In this document: one piece after another, positions 41,500 to 53,700 of the stretch | How positions within the stretch are numbered: position 1 is the first letter of the stretch | How the letters are laid out: each line of letters starts with the position of its first letter | Origin: Zygnema cylindricum | Lineage: Eukaryota; Streptophyta; Zygnematophyceae; Zygnematales; Zygnemataceae | Length of the DNA: 64,000 nucleotides | Assembly: GCA_037447655.1 (NCBI GenBank) | Contig: JBBHKE010000237.1 | Span: 95,892 to 159,891, forward strand | Direction: 5' to 3' | Made by a program: the position numbers and the translations under genes | The notes under the pieces: generated by a model | Told to the model about the DNA's origin: nothing | Seen by the model: the letters and a program-made list of their open reading frames with translations, nothing else | Database searches by the model: none

Positions 41500-43320
41500 A
41501 ACCGTGATTGCAGATTCTGTGGAGATTTGAGATACAGCAGACTTATCGGAAATGTCACATTCGAGGAGATAGAAGAAGTGGGACAAGATCCAGCTCCTAT
41601 GGACAGGGGAGCCGATGAGACAAAAGGAGAAATCCAAGATTTCGATTCATTCCAGCTTTGGAGTTTGAGGAAAGAAGAAGGAGTAGCAAAATGATACAAG
41701 AAAAACAGGCCGCTCATAAGGTAAGTAAGCTATCTCACCCAGATGAGCCTCAGTCTTACTTGGAGGCATTAAATAGTCATGAGAAAGAAAGGTGGATTAG
41801 AGCCACAAATGATGAGATGGTTTCAATCATGGAAGAAAATACTTGGGAGCTAACGGATTGTTCTCCAAACAGAAAAACCTATAGGGTGTAAATGGGTATT
41901 TAAACTAGAACTGAAACCAGATAATACCATTGAGAGATATAAGGATCGATTGGTAGCGAAAGGATTTACCCAAAAGAAGGGGATTGACTATCAGGATACC
42001 TTTGCTCTAATTGTTTGGTTCCCATCAATAAGGATTCTCCTCAGTCTGGCAGCACCTGAAGTCATGGAAATACACCAGATGGACATTAAGATTGCTTTTC
42101 TTAATGGTGAGTTAGAGGACGAAATTTTCATGAGGCAACCCGAGGGGTTCGTGGAGGCAGGAGAAGAGAGCAAAGTCTCCAGGCTCATAAAGTCCATATA
42201 TGGACTGAAGTAGGCTCCCCGAAGAGTGGAATAAAAAACTAGATGAGTTTGTCACCGGTCTGGGATATATCCGGATATGCTCTGACCATTCTATCTATAT
42301 GTTTGAAGATGAGAATGGTGTCATTTTTTTTGAAATTTATGTGGATGATCAGCTGGTATTGAGTAAGTCTTTGGAGAAGATCAATAGGCTGAAGAAAGAT
42401 CTTAGGGGCAAATTTGATATCAAGGATTTAGGTGAGGCAAAATATATTTTGGGGATCCAAATGGAGAGAGATAGGGGGATAAGGATTATCATACTTACTC
42501 AAAAAGAAACAATAGGTAATATGCTTGAAAAATTCCAGATAAAAAAACCTCACAGTTGTACCACTCCCGTGGACTTGAAAAAAGTAAGTGATGGGAGTGT
42601 AGAAGGAACAATGATGATCTTAGATGATCAGATGAGTCCAGAGGAGAGAGAGTTTATGAAGTCTATCCCTTATAGACAGGTCGTAGGAAGTTTGATCTAT
42701 TTTATGAACTGTACCAGGTCAGACATAGCGGCAACACTAAGAGTCCTAAGTAGGAGTCTTAATGATCCTACGAAGAGAGATTTAGAGGCAGCCAAGACAA
42801 TCATGAGATATCTGGTAAAAACTAGAGAGTTAAAGTTACATTTGGGAGGGGAGCACACTGATATCACTACTTGCAGTGATGCCGGTTATGGGGATGCACG
42901 TATGAGAAGATGCACTTCTGGGTATGTGTTGTATGTAGGGGAAGGTGCTTGTTGTTGGAGCAGTAAACAACAAAAGGTGGTTGCTCAGTCTACTATGGAG
43001 GCTGAGTATATGGCCTCTTGTTCGGTTGTGAAAGAGTTGATGTGGGTCAAATCCATGTTGCAAGAATTGGGGTATATGTAGAAGGGAGTGCATTAAGTTT
43101 TTTGTGATAATCAAGCTGCCATTGCCATTGCAGCCAATCCAAAACATCATTTCAAGGCTAAACATATGGACATAAGATTGAGCTTCGTGAGGGAAAAAAA
43201 TGAAAATAAAATTGTAAATCTTGTGTATAAATTCGATGAAGAAATGGTGGCTGACATGATGACCAAACCTAGCCCTCTCCAAAGTTAAAATATTGTAGGG
43301 AAAAATGTGGATTAAAATAA
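41500..43320 (+). pseudogene. Element A RT and RNase H
   Basis: RT: EKERWIRATNDEMVSIMEENTWEL, AKGFTQKKGIDYQDTFALIVWFPS, HQMDIKIAFLNGELEDEIFM, SLYGLK-type SIYGLK followed by TAG and a frameshift near 42213-42235, then IYVDDQLVL with an intact YVDD (about 42339-42350). RNase H: YRQVVGSLIYFMNCTRSDIAAT, SDAGYGDARM, STMEAEYMAS, DNQAAIAIAANPKHHFKAKHMDIRL, ending at TAA 43318-43320. A TAG at 43079-43081 interrupts RNase H. Confidence 0.87.
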
Positions 43321-43351
43321 AAGTTAAAATTAGACTAGAAAATAAAGGGAG

Positions 43352-44355
43352 TGTTAATATAAGAAGTTTTTGGTATTTTCTAGGACTAAAATAATTAGCG
43401 GAAACAGATATAGAAATTGCAGGCAGCCTGCCTCCATCTCTTCTCTCTTGCCCCCATACTTGTTGTAGTCACTATAGGAGAGAGAGAGCGATGGAGCCAT
43501 GGCTGCCTCCGCTCCATAGGAAGGACTAAAAAGTGACTTAGTCACTCTCAACAAAAGGTTGAGTCCAGAAGGACTCAAACCACCGACCGGCAGAGCGTGG
43601 CGTAGCCGTTAGCTCTAACCAGTCACTCGTAGAAGTCCGTTAGCTGATATAGGGTTTTATAAGATTTTAAACTCTTGTATAATACTGAAACCATTTAACT
43701 AAAATATGGAAGAATGAACATAAAACTTGTTAAAGTTTAATGCAAACGTCATTTCGCACGAAACAAAGGAATTGGACATTTGTTTCAACGGTCCACAATT
43801 AATGTCAGATTTAATCCGACGGCGCACATCATCGCCAAGATCGCGAAATGGTCACTTTGGCTTTTAAAGACGTGGCATAACCTAGCGCCGCGTGGAAGGA
43901 TAACACTCGATCGCGGGAATTTCGGAGATTATACGAACGGGTGGAAAAGTGACACGCGTCCACTCAGTAGCCTTGTCGTACACCGGCCGTATAGAAAGTA
44001 TATCGGCCGTAGTACCTTTTTTGTACTTTACAGTTATATGATTGGTTCGTACTTCAGTAGATAGGGGTTGTGAAAGAGGTTTAGGACTTAGGAAATTTTG
44101 GTAGATAGTCACCTCTCTCTCTAAGAGAGCTTTGTATAAATTGGCATTTTTGCCGGCTCATAACTTCTCGGCTCGTTGGCCGTTTTTAGTGATTCTATTT
44201 GCTACGGACTCAGAGGAGTCCAAGCTACAAAGATGTGCAGTCAAACTGTCATTTTGCATTCCTAGACAACAGTGGTTGTGGCTTGAAGTGGGTTAGTTAA
44301 ATATTATATAGAGGCTTTCTATATTCTGTGGTCCAGTGGAGGACACAAAATTGCA
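43352..44355 (+). repeat. 3' LTR of element A
   Basis: 1004 bp, TGTTAATATAAG... to ...ACAAAATTGCA, preceded by the PPT aaataaaggga. It mirrors the 5' LTR, including the tRNA-like module, TATAAAT and the GGACTC/GAGTCC hairpin (44206-44221). Confidence 0.92.
43557..43622 (-). other. Antisense tRNA-like module
   Basis: Copy of the 38253 module in the 3' LTR. The B box here reads GGTTTGAGTCC (plus 43571-43581), one change from consensus. Confidence 0.55.
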
Positions 44356-44360
44356 CAATC

Positions 44361-45001
44361 TAATTCTTTATATTTCATAAAATTTGGCCATGTCTCGAAT
44401 GAAAATGAAGAGGCGAGCGAGATTTGGACATCACTGAAATCCGCTTTTGAGAAAGCGAATGTTCAGGAGGAGCTCTTGGTGGCTGGAAAAATTTGGGGAT
44501 ACAAATTCTCTGGGGGTACTATGGTCGAGTATTGTGACAATTTTTGTGCACTCATTGATGCTCACTCTTATGCTTGGGGGTCATTTCCTGAGTTTCAATA
44601 GGCAGCTCTGCTTATTTGAGGTCTCCCTAGTAGCATGAAGGGTGTGTCTATTTAGTTAAATAGTCATGATAAAGCCAGCTTGTCATTTTAGTTAGAATAT
44701 AATCTAATATTAGAGGAAGAGACTAATACTGAACTCCTTGAAGGAGAAGAAAAGGTTGAAGATTTTTCCACAAACTTTGACAAAAGAAATCAGATTAATC
44801 AAAACAAGAGTCAGGTTAACCAGAATCATAATCAATTTACTCACTATTATCATAAGCAAAATAGGCCATCTTCTACTACTTGCTTTTGTTGTTCTGAGAA
44901 GGGTCATGGATACAGGTACTATCCTAAGCTGAAAAAAGCTAATACGACAGGATTATATAGGCAAGGTTGGCAGCAAAGCCAAAGATCACAGAGGCTTCTC
45001 T
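44361..45001 (+). pseudogene. B2 gag, C-terminal part
   Basis: Resumes after element A: LAMSRMKMK, ASEIWTSLKSAFEKANVQEELL, GYKFSGGTMVEYCDNF, GLPSSMKG, an Asn/Gln-rich linker, and a zinc knuckle CFCCSEKGHGYRYY (the last Cys of CCHC is Tyr). Several TAG/TGA stops. Joined with 37815-38046 it forms one gag. Confidence 0.82.
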
Positions 45002-46423
45002 GAGAATCCTACACGTGGAAATGCTGCTTTTTCAGCTTCTACAACTGATGTAGATGAATCTTTAAGCTTAGATGAGACAGAGGATGCGGAATTATTTCCT
45101 ATGGCTGCAGCCATGGAGGGTTCTAAGGATGCAGGATGGATCATGGACATGGGAGCGTCTGCACATATGTGTTGGAACAAGGCGGCTTTTACGAATCTGC
45201 AGCAAACATCTCCAAAGAGTATTTACTATGCTTGTGGCATTAGTGTTCAAACCTCAGCTCAAGGTGATGTATCTTTGATGATAGATGTGGGGGGAAAGCC
45301 GGTAGAAATAACCCTTCACAATGTTTTGTTTGTTCTAGTTTTTATGAAAAATCTTTTTTCTACATCATTAGTGGAGAGCAAAGGCTTTTAAGTCATTCTG
45401 AAAAGAGGTAGACAGGTTGTTAGCAAAAAAGGGAAAGTAGTAGTAACATGCACTAAAGATGCTAACAAAATGTACCGGATGGACATGGCTAAATATAAAG
45501 AAAATGATGTTCTTTACTCCAGTGTCTAATGGGATAATGAGTTGTGACATAAAAGATTAGGACATATGAATTATGATAGCCTTAAAAAAATGGTGAATTC
45601 GAGAAAAGATGAGGGGGTTTCTCTTTGTTCCCATCCTATAACATCATGTGATGGTTGTTCACTTAGCAAGACCCAAAAATTGCCATTTCCACAAGAAGCA
45701 TACCACAAATCAGAGAGAGTTCTACAGCTAATACATTCTTATGTTCTCGGTCCTTCACAAGTAACTTCGGCTAGAGGCGTCTACTAAATGGTTACATTTA
45801 CAAATGACTACTCCAGATATACTAAAAATTACTTTATGCAACATGATAGTGAAGTGTTTATTCACTTCAAACAATACAAAGCATGGGCGGAAAAGCTTCA
45901 TGGAGTTCCAATCTTGGCGCAGAGATCAAACAATGGGGGAGAATATACATCAAAGGAATTCCAAGAGTTTCTCCTTCAAAAAGGTATCAGTCACAATCTT
46001 ACAGTTCCATATACATCGGAGAAGAATGGTGTTTTTGATAGATTAAATAGGATAGTGACCGAAAGTGCTCGGTCCATGCTTGCAGATAAAGGGCTAGATT
46101 TGAAATTCTAGGCTAAAACATTTAACTGCACTATTTATATTAAGAATAGAATTGCTTCTAGATATATTAGCACTACACCTATTGAGCTTTGGACAGGATA
46201 AAATTTTGATGTTAGTCACTTTAAGATCTTTGGCAGCAAGTGTTTTATTCTAGATACCTCACATGATAGATGGAAAATAGATGCTAAGGACTTACCAGGA
46301 ATTTTCATGGGGTATGATGATAATGCAAAAGGTTATCTAGTTTTTGTATTTGAGAAACAAAAAGTGGTTATCTCTATAAATATCCAGATTAAAGATGAGA
46401 TGGATTCGGTTGACTCTTTTTAA
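45002..46423 (+). pseudogene. B2 protease and integrase
   Basis: Protease WIMDMGASAHMCWNK near 45139 (Ser of DSGA replaced by Met), VLFVLVFMKNLFSTSLVESKGF then a stop. GAG-pre-integrase KRLGHMNYDSLKKM...CDGCSLSK. Integrase: first Asp context LIHSYVLGPS (D to Y), TFTNDYSRYTK, QRSNNGGEYTSKEF (second catalytic D to N), KNGVFDRLNR (E of VERLNR to D). C-terminal FGSKCFIL, LPGIFMGYDDNAKGY. All three DDE positions are altered, so this copy is catalytically dead apart from its stops. Confidence 0.85.
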
Positions 46424-48297
46424 TGCCAGACAAACCGCAAAGGAAAACCTAGAATATGTCATTTTCACCACCCGTAGTGGGTTTAATTTCCACAGCCAAA
46501 TGGGACTACTTTTCCTTCAGTTCCCTTAATGACTTCACAAGAGACTCCCCCACAAGTTCCAGCTCAAACGGAAAAAACACTTACACCACAGATCGCGGAT
46601 CAGCAAAGGCAGTCAAATCGGAAACTGCCGACAATTTCAGCCTCAGAATTTCCGGGGGGAAAGAGATCTAGCAGCCATTTGCAAGCAAGCTCTCACTTTG
46701 CTTTTTCTACAGCCACAGATAAGCCTCTAACAATTCAAGAGGCCTTTTCATCACCTGAGAGAAAACATTAGATCGAGGCGGCGAACGATGAAATAAAATC
46801 TATTATAGAGGCACAGACGTGGGAGTTGGTGGATCTTCATCCAGGCAGAAAAGCCATCGGCAGCAAATGGGTATTGAAGGTGAAATTAAACCTGGAAAAC
46901 ACCATTAAAAGGTATAAGGCCTTACTAAAGGCCAAGGGATATAATCCAAAAGATGGTATTGGTTTTGAAGAAAACTTCTCTCCAATTGTTAGATTTCCTT
47001 CTATCTAAATCTTGCTAAGTATAGGGGCTATATAAAATATGGAAATACTACAAATAGATGTTAAAACTTCTTTCTTGCATGGAGAATAAGAAGAGACCAT
47101 CTACATGAAACAACCTGATATGTATGTACAAAAAGTAAAGGACGAATTGGTGTGCAAACTGATGAAATCTTTGTATGGGTTGAAACAAGCCCCCAGACAA
47201 TGGAATTTGAAGTTAGATGAGTTTTTGACTAGGCTATGTTTTAAGAGAATTAGCTCCGATCATTCTGAATATGTTCTACAAATGGAGGATGGGATAATTA
47301 ACATTACTCTATTTGTGGATGATCTATTATAAATAAGTAAGTCAATGGATGAAATAAACCGCATTAAAGCGACTTTTAGATATAGGTTTGAGATGAAGGA
47401 CCTCGGAGAGGCCAAGTATATCTTAGGTATACACGTAGAAATAGACAGAAACAAAAGGTTGATTATGTTGACTCAGAAAGAAGCAATAGGTAACATGTTG
47501 GAAAGATTTAAAGGAAAAGATGTGAAAGGATCTATAGCTCCCATGGAATTCAGGGAGAAATTGGAAGGAATTGAGTCAGACTCAGGCATAATGGTTGTGC
47601 GAATCTAAAGACAGGGGAAGAAGATTTTATGGCTTCAAAGCCACATAGACTTGTAGTTGGAAGTCTTATATATTTTATGAACTGTACGAGACCTGACATT
47701 GTAGCAGCTGTGGGAGTCATGAGTAAAAGTCTGTCAAATGCTAAAAAGGCAAATTGGGAAGCAACAAAAAGGGTATTGAGATATCTTGCAGGTACTCAAA
47801 ATTTCAAGCTTGTACTCGGAGGAGGAGAGGTGAAAATACATACATGGAGCAATTGTAGTTATGGAGACATGCCAAGCCGGAAATCTACGACCGGCTTTGT
47901 TTTGAAGATTGGAGATGGAACTTGCAGTTGGAGTAGCAAATTACAAAAGGTTACAGCTCAATCCACAATGGAGTTAGAATATATGGTAGCAGCTTTCGCC
48001 CTCAAGGAGCTCCTATGGGTCAAGTCCATTTTACAAGAACTTGGGTATATGCAAACTGGTCCTCAAGCTATCTGGTGTGACAACGAAGCAGCCATTGCAA
48101 TTGCCTCTAACCCTAACCATCACTTTAAGAGCAAACACATGCATGTTAAACTTCACTTTGTTAGAGAAAAAATACTTGCAAAAGTCGTTAAACTGTGTTA
48201 TTTACCAAATGAGAAGATGGTGGCTGACATGTTAACAAAAGTTGTTCCTGCTCCTAAGTTACAATTTTGCAGAGATACTATTGGATTAAGTCAGTAA
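46424..48297 (+). pseudogene. B2 RT and RNase H
   Basis: Linker, then RT: IEAANDEIKSIIEAQTWELVDL, GSKWVLKVK, NPKDGIGFEENFSPIVRFPSI-stop, QIDVKTSFLHGE-stop, SLYGLKQAPRQWNLKLDEFLTRL, FVDDLL-stop (YVDD changed to FVDD), GEAKYILGIHVEIDRNKRL. RNase H 47629-48297 is a long open frame with STMELEYMVAAFALKELLWVKS, WCDNEAAIAIASNP and MVADMLTKVVP, ending SQ-stop. Confidence 0.87.
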
Positions 48298-48320
48298 TTG
48301 AGTCTAAAGATTTAGGGGAG

Positions 48321-49327
48321 TGTTGTAATTTATAAATCTTTATTTCAGTAAATAGGGGTAAAAATAACTTAGGATATTATCCTAATAGTCTATTGTTATA
48401 CTTACCTTTGTTAGCGTTACAGTAGAAAATAGTACAGTAGTGTGTATCGTACTTTTGCATTGACACGTGTCGGCGGAAGAACGTATGCAGGTTTTCGGAG
48501 TGGCGCCGACAATCAGCCATACGTGTCAAACTGTTGACGATTCAATTCACATGATCGGACGAACGGGTTCTGACCCGGGTATTCTGGAAACATATGGAAC
48601 AGTTCAACTGTATCATCGTTGATCGAATTAGCTCCAACAGAAGCAATTCACCCAAGACCACAAGCGTGATTCACGAGAGACCACAAGCGTGATTCGCGAG
48701 AGACCACAAGTGACAAAGCACTTAGGTGCTTCCTACTACACGACCACATTCGGCTAGACTTTAGCGATTACCGTTGACTAAGCATTTGGAATGTTTTGTG
48801 TACGGTTCAATATCTGTAAATATCTGAATATTATTGGTTTGTAGTTTAGTATAATAAAAAATAGTGTTCCATTAATCAGGTTTTTAGTAAATAATAATTA
48901 GGATTTTTAAGGTACAGTGACGTACAGGTAGGATGCTTTATCGTTAGTGAGGATAATAACCGTAGTACCGGTTACCCAAATTAGTGTAGATCAGTAGATT
49001 CACACTGTTAGTATATAACTTAGGACTTAGCCAATTTTGTAGTATCCAGTTTTGGGAATATGATTTTATGAGGGCAGTTTTTGGGAAACTTCCAAATATC
49101 ATATCTTATGGTTTACTGGGTCATTTGGGCTTCAATTTTGGTAATTGTCAGTTTACTCTATTTTGTATCACTGTGGCAAATTGAGGCATATTGGCTTTTT
49201 GAGTCATACTTTGTGTCTGTTCAAAGTTGGCTGTTGAGTAGGTACTTTGATAGTTTCTGCTGGTGTTCATGTCTACTTCCACTACTAGTGCTGGTTCTCC
49301 TCCTGCAACGGCGGTTGTAGAACAACA
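48321..49327 (+). repeat. 3' LTR of B2
   Basis: 1007 bp, nearly identical to 36866-37873. Preceded by tttaggggag (PPT). It ends ...GTAGAACAACA and is followed at once by satellite (aaactttggtttttatacac), not by a PBS. Confidence 0.9.
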
Positions 49328-50455
49328 AAACTTTGGTTTTTATACACAAATTTGTGTTTGGATTAACTACAAAAATATTTATGAACAACGTTTTTTGCTT
49401 ACGCACACAAAGAGAGTTCAAAAAAATCTTAAACCAGGTTTCTAACCCAAATTTGACTTTGCGCTAACGAAGATATTTGTAACAAACAACGTTTTTGGTT
49501 GAAATCACAAAAAGAGGTAAATAAACTCCAAACCATGTTTGGAACACAAGTTTGTGTTTAGGCTAACAACAATAGCGTTAGAAACTCTTCATATTGTAAA
49601 TGCTCACAAAAATAGTTAAAAAAAACCGTAAACCATGTTTCTAACCCAAATTTGAGTTTGCGCTAACAAAGATATTTGTAACAAACAACGTTAATTGTTC
49701 GTGGTCACAAAAAGAGTAAAAAAAAAATCCAAACCATGTTTGTAACACATGTTTCTATTTGCGCTAACAAAAATAGTGGTAAGAAACTCTTTATAATGTT
49801 GATGCTCACAAAAATAGTTAAAAAAAACCATAAACCATGTTTGTAACACAAAATTGAGTTTGCCCTAAAAAGATATTTGTAACAAACAACGTTTATTGTT
49901 TGTGGTCACAAAATGAGGGAAAATATACTCGGAACTATGTATGTAACACAAGTTTGTGTTTGCGCTAACAACAATAGTGGAAACAAACACTTTCTATTAA
50001 TAACGCTCACAAAAACAGATAAAATATACTCTTAACGATGTTTATAACTCAAATTTGTGTTTGCACTAACAATAGTTTTTTTAACAAAAAACGTTTATTA
50101 TTACGCTCACAAAAACAGTAAAAAAACTCCTAAACTTTGTTTTCAACACAAATTTTTGTTTGCGTTAACTACAAAAATATTTACGAACAAAGTTTATTGT
50201 TTATGCATACAAAGAGAGTTTTAAAAAATCCTAAACCATGTTTCTAACATAAATTTGAGTTTGCGCTAACAAAGATATTTTTAAGAAAAAACGTTTATTG
50301 TTCACGGTAAAAAAAAAAAAGGTAAAATAAACTCCGAACCATTTTTGTTACACAAATTTGTGTTTGCTCTAATAACAAAAGTGGAAAGAAACTATTTACA
50401 TTGTTAACGCTCACAAAAATAGTTAAAAAATACCCTTAACCATGTTAACACAAAT
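49328..50455 (+). repeat. Satellite block S3
   Basis: About 11 monomers, including two further monomer types: one with aactcaaatttgtgtttgc plus a poly-T/aaaaaacgttta segment, and one with ttttcaacacaaatttttgt and actacaaaaatatttacgaa. It ends at aacacaaattttat, where C2 integrase begins. Confidence 0.9.
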
Positions 50456-50456
50456 T

Positions 50457-52620
50457 TTATATAACAAATAGAATAAGATCAAGATCGGTAGAGACTACTC
50501 CTTACGAGGTTTGGACAAGTAGAAAACCGGATGTTAGTCATTTCAAAGTCTTTGGTAGCAAATACTTTATTTTAAATACATCTAAAGATAGAAGGAAAAT
50601 GGAACCGAAAGGATTACCGGGTATTTTGTTGGGGTATGATGATCACTCCAAAGGGTATAGAGTCTTAGTATTTGAGAAACAAAAAATAATTGTAGCAAAG
50701 AATATTATTGTAAATGATGCGCTTGACTCGATAGATTTATTTAAAATGACAGCGCAACAAAAGCAGCAAAAAGTACAAGAATATGTCATTTTAGACTGCA
50801 AATAGGAGATAATCACACAGATGCACAAACATCTAGTGGTGACACCGGTGTTTGAAATTAACCAAGTTCCTCAACAAGTTCAGTTTCATCTCCGTGTCCA
50901 GAATTCGAATCCTACGGATTCTACAGAGAGACAAAAGATAAATGCGAGGGATCAGACGATTTTAGCCTCAAAATTTTCGGGGGGAAGACGATCCAGTAGC
51001 CGGCTACAAGCAAACTCCCACTTTGCCTACTCTCCGGCCCCAGAGGAGTCTCTGACCATTCAAGAGGCCTTCTCATCACCAGAACGACATCATTGGATTG
51101 AGGCAGCTAACAACGAAATGAAGTTGATCATGGAAGGTCAAACAGGGGAACTTGTGGATCTTCCTCCGGATTGAAAAGCAATCGGCAACAAATGGGTATT
51201 CAAGGTCAAGTAAAATCCCAATAACACCATTGAACGATATAAATGTAGGCTTGTGGTAAAGGGGTATAATAAAAAAAAATGAATTGACTTTGAAGAAACA
51301 TTTTCTCCGGTTGTCAGATTTCCGATAGTTAGGATCTTGCTGTCCCTAGCTGCTATACAAGATATGGAAATACATCAAATGGATGTAAAAACGGCCTTCT
51401 TTCATGGAAAGCTAGAAGAGACAATTTACATGCAGCAGCCTAAAATATATGCAGAGCCAGGAAAAAAACACTTAGTATGCAAATTGTTAAAATCTCTATA
51501 TGGTCTAAACCAGGCCCTTAGGTAATGGAATCTGAAGCATGACGAATTCCTAAATAGCCTAGGATTTCAAACGATAAGCTGTGATCATTCTGTTTACGTT
51601 CTAAAGGGTGAGACGGGATAGTATATATTGTTGTGAATGAAGATGATCTACTACTAATTAGCAAATCAATGGCTGAAATTAATAAAATCAAAACTGCCTT
51701 AAATTCACGGTTTGAGATGAAAGACCTTGGTAAGGTGAAATATATTTTGGGTATTTAGGTAGAAAGAGATAGAAATAAAAGATTACTAAAATTGACTCAA
51801 AAAGAGGCTATTGGAAACATGTTAGATGAGTATGGAATGCAAGACGCACAAGGGTGTATAACTCTAATGGAGATTCGACAAAAGTAAGAGGGAGAAGAGA
51901 CAAAACCCGGTGTTATTGTTAGTGAGTTTTTAGAGTCAGTGGAGGATGATCGTAAGCCACTAATACCTTACAGACAAATAGTGGGAAGTTTAATATATTT
52001 CATGAACTATACCCGTCTTGATATTGCTTCAGCAATTGGGGTACTGAGCAGAAGTTTAGAAAATCCTAGAAAACTGACCGTGATGCAGCAAGGAGAGTCT
52101 TAAGATATTTGGCAGGAACCAAAGACCTCAAAATCACACTAAGCAGAGGAGAAATGAAGCTGCAAACATAGAGTGATGCAAGCTATGGCGACATGCCAAG
52201 CCTGAAATCCACCACGGGATTTGTTCTATAGATCGGGAACATGACTTGCTGTTGGAGCAGCAAACTTCAAATGGTTACGCCGCAATCGACAATGGAGTCA
52301 GAATACATGGCAGCAAGCTCGACCCTCAAAGAACTCTTATGGGTGAAATCCATGTTGCAAGAATTGGGATACATGCAAGTTAGTCCACAGATGATCTGGT
52401 GTGATAACTAGCTGCCATTGCCATTGCCTCTAACGTGAGTCACCACTTCAAAAGTAAGTACATGGATGTAAGATTACACTTTGTAAGAGAAAAAGTGTTT
52501 TCCTGGGTAATTAAATTAGGTTATCTGCCAGACGCAAAAAAAATTATTGATATGCTCACTAAAGCTTTTCTTGTTCCTAAGTTAAACTATTGTGGAGATG
52601 CTTTGGGACTAAGTGACTAG
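50457..52620 (+). pseudogene. Copia C2: integrase C-terminus, RT, RNase H
   Basis: Begins abruptly within integrase (TNRIRSRSVETTPYEVWTS; no DDE core), then LPGILLGYDDHSKGYRV, FKMTAQQKQQKVQEYVIL. RT: WIEAANNEMKLIMEG, IGNKWVFKVK, FSPVVRFPIVRILLSLAAIQDMEIHQMDVKTAFFHGKLEETIYM, SLYGLNQA, VNEDDLL. RNase H: VGSLIYFMNYTRLDIASAIGVLSR, MESEYMAASSTLKELLWVKSM, ending LSD-stop at 52620. It shares in-frame stops with C1. Confidence 0.85.
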
Positions 52621-52758
52621 CTCAGTTGCTCCGTTGTTATGCTAACATACTGTGGTAATCCTACATAGGGATGCAGTGGGACTAGGTAACTAGCTAATGT
52701 TGCTACGTTGATATGCTGCCATATTGCGGTGATACACTCAGTCAAAGCTTTAGGGGAG

Positions 52759-53661
52759 TGTTGATTCTGGATAGCTTTAAGTCTTACAAAATTAGTGTGA
52801 CGGCACAAAGATAGTAAAATATAGCGTAAAGGACACGCCTAGTCACTTAGGTACAGAATAGGTATTTTGGAATGGCACCAACATCCACATATGCCTGTCA
52901 CACATTGAACGAGACAAAGTAGCTGCGACAAAGATGGGACAAAGCAGTTGCGATGCACATGGGACAAAGCAGCTGCAGTTATTCAGTACAGGTCAATGCA
53001 GTTGGGACGAAGCTGCGGTGATGTTGAATATGATATGAACGAGACAATACAACTGCGGTTGATCTAAATCAAGTCAAAAGACGAGATTCATAGTGATTTG
53101 CTGGCGCGTGTTTTCGCAACATCTGAATAAACTCATCTGGACAATAGTAATGAAGCCGGCGGCAAATAATTGTATTGACCTCTCAGTAATACCGATTGTA
53201 CAGTGGTAGAATGAGCTTTAACATGATTATGAGTACTTAGATCTTAGTGGCAGTTAGGATTTTGGACATATCTCTTTGGAGAGTTTATATAGAAGATAAA
53301 ACACTATGTAAGAAGACAACTAGGAGTACAAACTCACTACGAGTATAAGACTTGGGACTTAGAACATTTGATGTTTCCAGACTTCTAAACTGTGGAATCT
53401 GCAAAATGTTTTTGGGAAACATCTGAGTTACATATCTTGGTGTTTATGAGATCAACTAGGCTGAAACTCTCTAAGTTGTCAGACTTTGTGATACTTTATA
53501 ATGTGTTATAGTTTGAAGCAGTTTGGATCTTTGTGTCAAATTTGGTAAGCTGTAGAAGACAGCAATTGGGAAGGATTCTTGATAAGCTACGCTAAGTAAA
53601 TTTTGTCTACTTCTACTACTTTTGCTGCTCCTCCACTTGCTCGAGTGGTCGTAGAACAGCA
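52759..53661 (+). repeat. LTR of copia C2
   Basis: 903 bp, TGTTGATTCTGG... to ...GTAGAACAGCA, preceded by the PPT ttaggggag. Matches the C1 LTR. The satellite that follows starts in the same phase as after C1. Confidence 0.87.
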
Positions 53662-53700
53662 AAACAATTTTTCTAACACAAATTTGAGTTTGGGCTAACA
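53662..53700 (+). repeat. Satellite block S4, left piece
   Basis: 39 bp of type-2 monomer (aaacaatttttctaacacaa...gctaacaaag) between the C2 LTR and a family-A LTR fragment. Confidence 0.85.

Larger units (their letters stand above)
38047..44355 (+). mobile_element. Complete copia element A nested in B2 gag
   Basis: LTR 38047-39051, PBS, gag, protease, integrase, RT, RNase H, PPT (aaataaaggga) and LTR 43352-44355. The flanking pentamers aaatc (38042-38046) and caatc (44356-44360) are a near-perfect TSD within the interrupted B2 gag. The two LTRs are about 1005 bp each and very similar. The integrase frame is open, while gag and RT carry a few stops/frameshifts. Insertion into B2 postdates B2. 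Confidence 0.93.
36866..49327 (+). mobile_element. Copia element B2, split by nested element A
   Basis: 5' LTR 36866-37873, gag start, then a complete family-A element (38047-44355) inside gag, then the rest of gag, protease, integrase, RT, RNase H, PPT (ttaggggag) and 3' LTR 48321-49327. Removing A leaves an element of about 6.15 kb. All domains are present in copia order but carry numerous stops. Confidence 0.9.
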
